Origin: Terramyces sp. JEL0728
Taxonomy: Eukaryota > Chytridiomycota > Chytridiomycetes > Rhizophydiales > Terramycetaceae
Direction: 5' to 3'
NCBI GenBank assembly: GCA_027603945.1
Contig: JADIIU010000123.1
Location: 1 to 37,031 of the forward strand
Length of the DNA stretch: 37,031 nt
Position 1 is the stretch's first letter; each line of letters starts with the position of its first letter. Positions 32,143-37,031 of this stretch are shown here, piece after piece. The notes under the pieces are model-generated. The model did not search any database. It was not told the DNA's origin and saw only the letters and a program-made list of their open reading frames with translations. Position numbers and translations under genes: made by a program.

Positions 32143-32469
32143 TCATTCCGAAGTATATGGCGGCGGACTTCCAACATACTCCACCTCCATTGTATTTGTA
32201 CTGGAATTGACTGTTTCATCCGTATGTATTGAATTCCTTCTCACTATGACTTCAATTCCATCCACACTGTGTTCCTGGAGCGCTCTCGTTACAATTTCTC
32301 TTTCGTCGTCGTCGTCAACATACATTGGTAACACTAAATCAACTTCCTCTAGCGTTGGAGGGAATTCCCATGACTTGTCTGTTATTCTGAGACAGTAAAT
32401 AAATATTATGGCAAGGATTATCCAAAATACACATGCTCCTATTATTAACAGCAGCTTTGTCGTATCCAT
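32143..32469 (-). CDS. Small single-pass membrane protein with PPxY tail (paralogue 2)
   Basis: 108 residues from the ATG at 32469 (MDTTKLLLIIGACVFWIILAI). The open frame continues upstream to 32601, but that part overlaps the repeat boundary and has no counterpart in paralogue 1. After the membrane segment come PPTLEEVDLVLPMY, an acidic stretch (VDDDDERE), a Ser/Thr-rich part and the terminal SPPPYTSE. PPPY is a strong WW-domain motif. The gene lies 222 bp from paralogue 1, same strand, so a tandem duplication is likely. Confidence 0.7.
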   Translation of the reverse strand: MDTTKLLLIIGACVFWIILAIIFIYCLRITDKSWEFPPTLEEVDLVLPMYVDDDDEREIVTRALQEHSVDGIEVIVRRNSIHTDETVNSSTNTMEVEYVGSPPPYTSE

Positions 32470-33006
32470 TAGATCAAAAAGTAATTTGCAAAGGTGGTAA
32501 AAGTTCTGACTAAAAAGGCTCCAAAACAAGTCAAGGTCACAGGGCAAAAGCAGAGGAAGGAACCCCGAGCCATGCGTTTCAGACATCAAAATATGTTGCA
32601 ATAGGACAAATTACAAAGAATGAGTGTGAATAATAGGACAAACTTGATGCCCGCCAGCCAGGGTATTGCTGGACCTTTTCCGGGTATTTTCCCCTCAAAA
32701 TCTTTCAGATTTCGTTCAAATGGAGTAGAGGCTAAACTTTTCTCCCACAGACACTCTTCTCTCCTATTACGCCAAAAGCGCAAATAAATAAGGCAAGTGT
32801 CCGCGATAGCTGTTTGCGGACTGTCGCTGCCGTTTGCTATTTGAATTTCCTTTGCTAAATTTGACACTTGTTTCGCCACGAGAAAGTTGTGAACGCACTA
32901 GATTTAGATTTCTGAAGAGCGGGTTTGCTAAATCTTGGTGGACTTGGAGTCATGGGTTGTTGCACGAGGATGCATTGAGCATGGACACCAATTGAGTTTG
33001 ATTTTA
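32470..33006. other. 537-bp gap upstream of paralogue 2 and downstream of monooxygenase copy 1
   Basis: Contains the left boundary of repeat unit 1 at 32576. A 97-codon minus-strand ORF (32586-32879) with a hydrophobic C-terminus is broken by indels in the second unit, so it is not supported. The segment left of 32576 should hold the promoter of the gene at 32143-32469. No other feature seen. Confidence 0.5.
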
Positions 33007-34587
33007 TTAAAACATACTATGGGCATTGCTTTTGAGGTACTTTAGACAAGGTTCAATTTGAAAAGAGTCTGCACGGTAGCCAATAAATCCATCTGGTCTT
33101 ACTAAAAAGACTGCTTCTTTCCCAGCACCAAACTGCGAGGTGTTTGTTTCATTTCCGTACAGGATCGCAGACACCAATCGGGTTGTTTTCAAGACATCAA
33201 GCAGTATAAATGGAATTCTTCCTCTGCAAAATACAATCACGGTAAAGCCGAATGAAGGCCCTGTGCATCTATGATCAAAAGTAGAATAAAGAGCTGGTGG
33301 AATTCGATCCCCTGCTAGTAGTTTCCTTCCAGGATATAAAAACGACAACCACCCACTATTTTCAACTGTTAATTCACCAAAATACTTTGGCGTGAGAATT
33401 CCAGTGAACTTTGTATGTACTGATTGAAACAACGGTGCGATATATTGCATCGTCGCGTTTCTAACGCTTTTCCCAAAATCACTCTTGATATCACACAAGC
33501 TTTGAATATCCGAGGACATTTTTAAAATCGTTTCCCCGACTTGTCTTTGTTCTGTATTGTAGGTTGCCAGCAGCTTTGGATGGGCGATTCCTTTCATAAC
33601 CATAGATACTTTCCAAGCAATGTTTAATGCGTCCTGTATTCCATAGTTTGCACCTAATCCGTGAGCAGGGGATATCATATGACATGCATCCCCAGCCAGG
33701 AAAACTCGGTTATTGTTCCAATAGCTATCAGCCAGGAGATTGTGAGTTCTGAATCTGGAGCTGTGCAGCACTTTGCCAAATGTAAATCCAGGAAACATTC
33801 TTTCGTGCACGAAATTTTCAATCGCTTCACTTGGAATTGGCAACAAATCGCCTGCATCATCTTTTGAACAGTAATCGTATTCCTCCCTTTCTGTAAAGTC
33901 AATTGCACCACAATAAGTGTTATTAGGAAGAGGAAGAAAGTAAGAGAGGCCGTTATCAGCCAGATAATATTTCAGGGTGTCGCTTGAATTGTGCGTGTAT
34001 TCGGTAGTGCATTGAAAGTATACGGATCCATTTGCGAAAGAGGTGCCTTTAAATCCAACTCCAATTTGCTTCCTTACAGTTGACTGACCGCCATCTGCTC
34101 CAATCAAATAATCCACTTCTACAACTTCTTTGTTGGACAACTTGACTTGCACTTTGTCTCCATTGTCGGTCACTTCTACAACGGATATTTCCCTGGCAAC
34201 GTATACGCCGTTGTCTGCCAGATATTTGGTCAGAAAATACTCTGTTTTCCATAGCTCAATGCTGCAAAAGAAGTTGTATTTGGTGAGTTTTGTGAGTACC
34301 GTTGAAACATCCAAGTTTGCAATTGCTTGTCCTTCGCCATAAACGTCAATTTTAGATAGCGGGATTGAGTTCTCTACTACTTGTTGTGCAACGTCTCCAT
34401 ACAATTCCAACACTTCAATTGTTTCCGGTGATAACGAACAAGGTCGAGGCAATTGATGAGGTTCTTTGAGTGAGTCTATGATAACAAAGTCAGAGACGGG
34501 CACTCCCTGACGTATAAATTCTGCTGCACACAGCAATCCTGTTGTGCCTGCCCCGACAATCATGCATTTGTAATTTTTGCGTTCCAT
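33007..34587 (-). CDS. FAD-dependent aromatic-type monooxygenase (copy 1)
   Basis: 526 residues from the ATG at 34587 (MERKNYKCMIVGAGTTG); an extension upstream would need a TTG. No introns. The Rossmann motif VGAGTTG is at the N-terminus, the GADGGQSTVR (DG) motif is in the middle, and FLAGDACHMISPAHGLGANYG (the GD motif for FAD ribityl) follows. The C-terminal part with FTVIVFCRGRIPFILL and AVFLVRPDGFIGYRA resembles the thioredoxin-like domain of phenol hydroxylase-type enzymes. Such enzymes hydroxylate aromatic compounds with NAD(P)H and O2; the substrate is unknown. TTTTAATAAAATC overlaps the stop. Lack of introns could reflect transfer or chance. Confidence 0.92.
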   Translation of the reverse strand: MERKNYKCMIVGAGTTGLLCAAEFIRQGVPVSDFVIIDSLKEPHQLPRPCSLSPETIEVLELYGDVAQQVVENSIPLSKIDVYGEGQAIANLDVSTVLTKLTKYNFFCSIELWKTEYFLTKYLADNGVYVAREISVVEVTDNGDKVQVKLSNKEVVEVDYLIGADGGQSTVRKQIGVGFKGTSFANGSVYFQCTTEYTHNSSDTLKYYLADNGLSYFLPLPNNTYCGAIDFTEREEYDYCSKDDAGDLLPIPSEAIENFVHERMFPGFTFGKVLHSSRFRTHNLLADSYWNNNRVFLAGDACHMISPAHGLGANYGIQDALNIAWKVSMVMKGIAHPKLLATYNTEQRQVGETILKMSSDIQSLCDIKSDFGKSVRNATMQYIAPLFQSVHTKFTGILTPKYFGELTVENSGWLSFLYPGRKLLAGDRIPPALYSTFDHRCTGPSFGFTVIVFCRGRIPFILLDVLKTTRLVSAILYGNETNTSQFGAGKEAVFLVRPDGFIGYRADSFQIEPCLKYLKSNAHSMF

Positions 34588-34743
34588 TTTGCCTTGGAGG
34601 CTCGAATTCGGAAACAAAAAACTTTACTTGCCATGGAGATAAGGATACACAATCACTACCTGTCTTAACCGACGAACAGTACAATTTTAACTATGGAAAC
34701 CATTTTGAGTAGCAAAGATATTCATCGAAAACGAATAAAAAAG

Positions 34744-34793
34744 GGGGCCAACCCGGACTCGAACCGGGAGCCCCTCGCACCCAAAGCGAGGAT
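34744..34793 (-). pseudogene. 3' half of tRNA-Pro (UGG)
   Basis: 50 nt identical to the 3' 50 nt of the tRNA-Pro at 16281-16353. It keeps the anticodon arm, variable loop, T arm and acceptor 3' strand with discriminator, but lacks the 5' acceptor strand and D arm. The break is just 5' of the anticodon stem, where GTTTCAGACATC of the next unit begins. Confidence 0.95.
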
Positions 34794-35245
34794 GTTTCAG
34801 ACATCAAAATATGTTGCAATAGGACAAATTATAAAGAATGAGTGTGAATAATAGGACAAACTTGATGCCTGCCAGCCAGGGTATTGCTGGACCTTTTCCG
34901 GGTATTTTCCCCTCAAAATCTTTCAGATTTCGTTCAAATGGAGTAGAGGCTAAACTTTTCTCCCACAGACACTCTTCTCTCCTATTACGCCAAAAGCGCA
35001 AATAAATAAGGCAAGTGTCCGCGATAGCTGTTTGCGGGACTGTCGCTGCCGTTTGCTATTTGAATTTCCTTTGCTATTTGAATTTCCTTTGCTAAATTTG
35101 ACATTTGTTTCACCACAAGAAAGTTGTGAACGCACTAGATTTAGATTTCTGAAAGAGCGGGTTTGCTAAATCTTGGTGGACTTTGGAGTCATGGGTTGTT
35201 GCACGAGGATGCATTGAGCATGGACACCAATTGAGTTTGATTTTA

Positions 35246-36826
35246 TTAAAACATACTATGAGCATTGCTTTTGAGGTACTTTAGACAAGGTTCAATTTGA
35301 AAAGAGTCAGCACGGTAGCCAATAAATCCATCTGGTCTTACTAAAAAGACTGCTTCTTTCCCAGCACCAAACTGCGAGGTGTTTGTTTCATTTCCGTACA
35401 GGATCGCAGACACCAATCGGGTTGTTTTCAAGACATCAAGCAGTATAAATGGAATTCTTCCTCTGCAAAATACAATCACGGTAAAACCGAATGAAGGCCC
35501 TGTGCATCTATGATCAAAAGTAGAATAAAGAGCTGGTGGAATTCGATCCCCTGCTAGTAGTTTCCTTCCAGGATATAAAAACGACAACCACCCACTATTT
35601 TCAACTGTTAATTCACCAAAATACTTTGGCGTGAGAATTCCAGTGAACTTTGTATGTACTGATTGAAACAACGGTGCGATATATTGCATCGTCGCGTTTC
35701 TAACGCTTTTCCCAAAATCACTCTTGATATCACACAAGCTTTGAATATCCGAGGACATCTTTAAAATCGTTTCCCCGACTTGTCTTTGTTCTGTATTGTA
35801 GGTTGCCAGCAGCTTTGGATGGGCGATTCCTTTCACAACCATAGATACTTTCCAAGCAATGTTTAATGCGTCCTGTATTCCATAGTTTGCACCTAGCCCG
35901 TGAGCAGGGGATATCATATGACATGCATCCCCAGCCAGGAAAACTCGGTTATTGTTCCAATAGCTATCAGCCAGGAGATTGTGCGTTCTGAATCTGGAGC
36001 TGTGCAGCACTTTGCCAAATGTAAATCCAGGAAACATTCTTTCGTGCACGAAATTTTCAATCGCTTCACTTGGAATTGGCAACAAATCGCCTGCATCATC
36101 TTTTGAACAGTAATCGTATTCCTCCCTCTCTGTAAAGTCAATTGCACCACAATAAGTGTTATTAGGAAGAGGAAGGAAGTAAGAGAGGCCGTTATCAGCC
36201 AGATAATATTTCAGGGTGTTGCTTGAATTGTGCGTGTATTCGGTAGTGCATTGAAAGTATACGGATCCATTTGCGAAAGAGGTGCCTTTAAATCCAACTC
36301 CGATTTGCTTCCTTACAGTTGACTGGCCGCCATCTGCTCCAATCAAATAATCCACTTCTACAACTTCATTGTTGGACAACTTGACTTGCACTTTGTCTCC
36401 ATTGTCGGTCACTTCTACAACGGATATTTCCCTGGCAACGTATACGCCGTTGTCTGCCAGATATTTGGTCAGAAAATACTCTGTTTTCCATAGCTCAATG
36501 CTGCAAAAGAAGTTGTATTTGGTGAGTTTTGTGAGTACCGTTGAAACATCCAAGTTTGCAATTGCTTGTCCTTCGCCATAAACGTCAATTTTAGATAGCG
36601 GGATTGAGTTCTCTACTACTTGTTGTGCAACGTCTCCATACAACTCCAACACTTCAATTGTTTCTGGTGATAACGAACAAGGTCGAGGCAATTGATGAGG
36701 TTCTTTGAGTGAGTCTATGATAACAAAGTCAGAGACAGGCACTCCCTGGCGTATAAATTCTGCTGCACACAGCAATCCTGTTGTGCCTGCCCCGACAATC
36801 ATGCATTTGTAATTTTTGCGTTCCAT
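35246..36826 (-). CDS. FAD-dependent aromatic-type monooxygenase (copy 2)
   Basis: 526 residues, the same length as copy 1 with the same FAD motifs intact. I see three amino-acid differences: K/N in LSN(K/N)EVVEV, D/N in HNSS(D/N)TLKY, and M/V in VSMV(M/V)KGI. About 15 further base changes are silent, and there are no indels. This pattern shows that both copies have been kept functional since the duplication, or that conversion acts on them. Confidence 0.92.
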   Translation of the reverse strand: MERKNYKCMIVGAGTTGLLCAAEFIRQGVPVSDFVIIDSLKEPHQLPRPCSLSPETIEVLELYGDVAQQVVENSIPLSKIDVYGEGQAIANLDVSTVLTKLTKYNFFCSIELWKTEYFLTKYLADNGVYVAREISVVEVTDNGDKVQVKLSNNEVVEVDYLIGADGGQSTVRKQIGVGFKGTSFANGSVYFQCTTEYTHNSSNTLKYYLADNGLSYFLPLPNNTYCGAIDFTEREEYDYCSKDDAGDLLPIPSEAIENFVHERMFPGFTFGKVLHSSRFRTHNLLADSYWNNNRVFLAGDACHMISPAHGLGANYGIQDALNIAWKVSMVVKGIAHPKLLATYNTEQRQVGETILKMSSDIQSLCDIKSDFGKSVRNATMQYIAPLFQSVHTKFTGILTPKYFGELTVENSGWLSFLYPGRKLLAGDRIPPALYSTFDHRCTGPSFGFTVIVFCRGRIPFILLDVLKTTRLVSAILYGNETNTSQFGAGKEAVFLVRPDGFIGYRADSFQIEPCLKYLKSNAHSMF

Positions 36827-36981
36827 TTTGCCTTGGAGGCTCGAATTCGGAAACAAAAAACTTTACTTGCCATGGAGATAAGGATACACACTCACTACCT
36901 GTCTTAACCGACGAACAGTACAATTTTAACTATAGAAACCATTCGAGCAGCAAAGATATTCATCAAAAACGAATAAAAAAG

Positions 36982-37031
36982 GGGGCCAACCCGGACTCGA
37001 ACCGGGAGCCCCTCGCACCCAAAGCGAGGAT
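36982..37031 (-). pseudogene. tRNA-Pro (UGG), 3' half at window edge
   Basis: The same 50 nt as at 34744-34793, running to the last base of the window. It could be the start of a full tRNA-Pro gene continuing outside, or another half followed by a third unit. The window does not tell which. Confidence 0.85.

Larger units (their letters stand above)
32576..34793 (-). repeat. Tandem repeat unit 1 (FAD monooxygenase plus tRNA-Pro half)
   Basis: 2218 bp, nearly identical to 34794-37031. It runs from GTTTCAGACATC to GCGAGGAT. Contents in minus-strand order: tRNA-Pro 3' half, 156-bp promoter region, monooxygenase gene, about 430 bp of 3' sequence. Versus unit 2 it has about four indels outside the gene (including a missing 18-bp repeat) and one more in the promoter region, but none inside the gene. 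Confidence 0.95.
34794..37031 (-). repeat. Tandem repeat unit 2
   Basis: 2238 bp within the window, in the same orientation as unit 1. It ends with GCGAGGAT at the last base of the window, so its true end is not seen. Relative to unit 1 it carries +1, +18, +1, +1 and -1 bp indels outside the gene. The 18-bp one repeats CTATTTGAATTTCCTTTG. The 453 bp before the gene's stop (34794-35245) hold no supported gene. Confidence 0.95.

Noticed and set aside
32586..32879. 97-codon minus-strand ORF with hydrophobic C-terminus in repeat unit 1
   Set aside because: The second unit has a 1-bp and an 18-bp insertion in the same place that break or shift the frame, while the monooxygenase frame is spared. 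The ORF is therefore not under selection.
34588..34617. Ten-residue N-terminal extension of the monooxygenases
   Set aside because: It requires a TTG start codon, and the ATG at MERKNYK places the FAD Rossmann motif at the usual distance from the N-terminus.
34744..34793. tRNA half as a retroelement primer-binding site
   Set aside because: Primer sites match about 8-18 nt of the tRNA 3' end, not 50 nt, and no LTR, reverse transcriptase or integrase is nearby. A duplication break within a tRNA gene explains it better.

Overview
The window is nuclear DNA of a fungus with a very compact, AT-rich genome, probably an early-diverging lineage. Two Zn2Cys6 binuclear-cluster regulators support a fungus. 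A mitochondrial ribosomal protein, a mitochondrial enoyl reductase, spliceosomal introns, eukaryotic tRNAs without encoded CCA, and ESCRT, clathrin, Rab-GDI and Sac1 genes support a eukaryote with mitochondria. The sequence alone does not settle the phylum. I infer a compact-genome group, for example of the Rozellomycota kind.

The dominant feature is intron size. Most conserved genes can only be read by removing tiny GT...AG introns of 19-22 nt. I placed 46 in 15 genes: 11 of 19 nt, 22 of 20 nt, 12 of 21 nt and one of 22 nt. After removal every complete gene has a length divisible by three and reads as one protein that fits its family. Plain open reading frames cut these genes into fragments, so the CDS entries below are spliced models with exon coordinates in the evidence.

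Layout, left to right. 1-1238: 3' part of an ASH-like plus RhoGAP gene (+). 1290-1816: TCTP (-). 1890-3883: VPS27/Hrs, ESCRT-0 (+). 4034-4660: NECAP (+). 4733-5170: mitochondrial uL29m (+). 5273-7676: CstF-77/Rna14 (+). 7876-10055: Sac1 phosphatase (+). 10144-10701: BAG-domain tail-anchored protein (-). 11000-11443: UBC4/5-type E2 (-). 11846-13261: Rab GDI (-). 13262-14064: gene-poor gap. 14065-15095: regulator with five GATA-like zinc fingers (+). 15254-16185: Nudix hydrolase (+). 16281-16353: tRNA-Pro(UGG) (-). 16405-18058 and 18423-20079: tandem paralogous Zn2Cys6 regulators (-). 20258-20331: tRNA-Asn(GUU) (-). 20630-21064: single-pass membrane protein with a PPxY tail (+). 21104-26488: intronless 1794-residue protein with an RGG tail (-). 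26714-27345: YbaK-type deacylase (-). 27442-28394: GDPD phosphodiesterase (-). 28606-30439: LENG8/Thp3-like SAC3/GANP protein (-), only 27 bp from the divergent MECR/Etr1 gene 30467-31639 (+). 31702-31920 and 32143-32469: two more small PPxY-tailed membrane proteins (-). 32576-37031: two tandem ~2.2 kb units, each with one FAD monooxygenase gene and the 3' half of a tRNA-Pro. The window ends on the last base of the second unit.

Functionally, the left half is rich in membrane traffic and ubiquitin genes (Vps27, NECAP, Sac1, Rab GDI, UBC4). The three PPxY membrane proteins would fit as adaptors of a Nedd4/Rsp5-type ligase feeding the ESCRT pathway; that link is inference. Signs of compaction recur: TATA-like boxes about 20-40 bp before the ATG, AATAAA signals overlapping stop codons, and gaps often under 150 bp.
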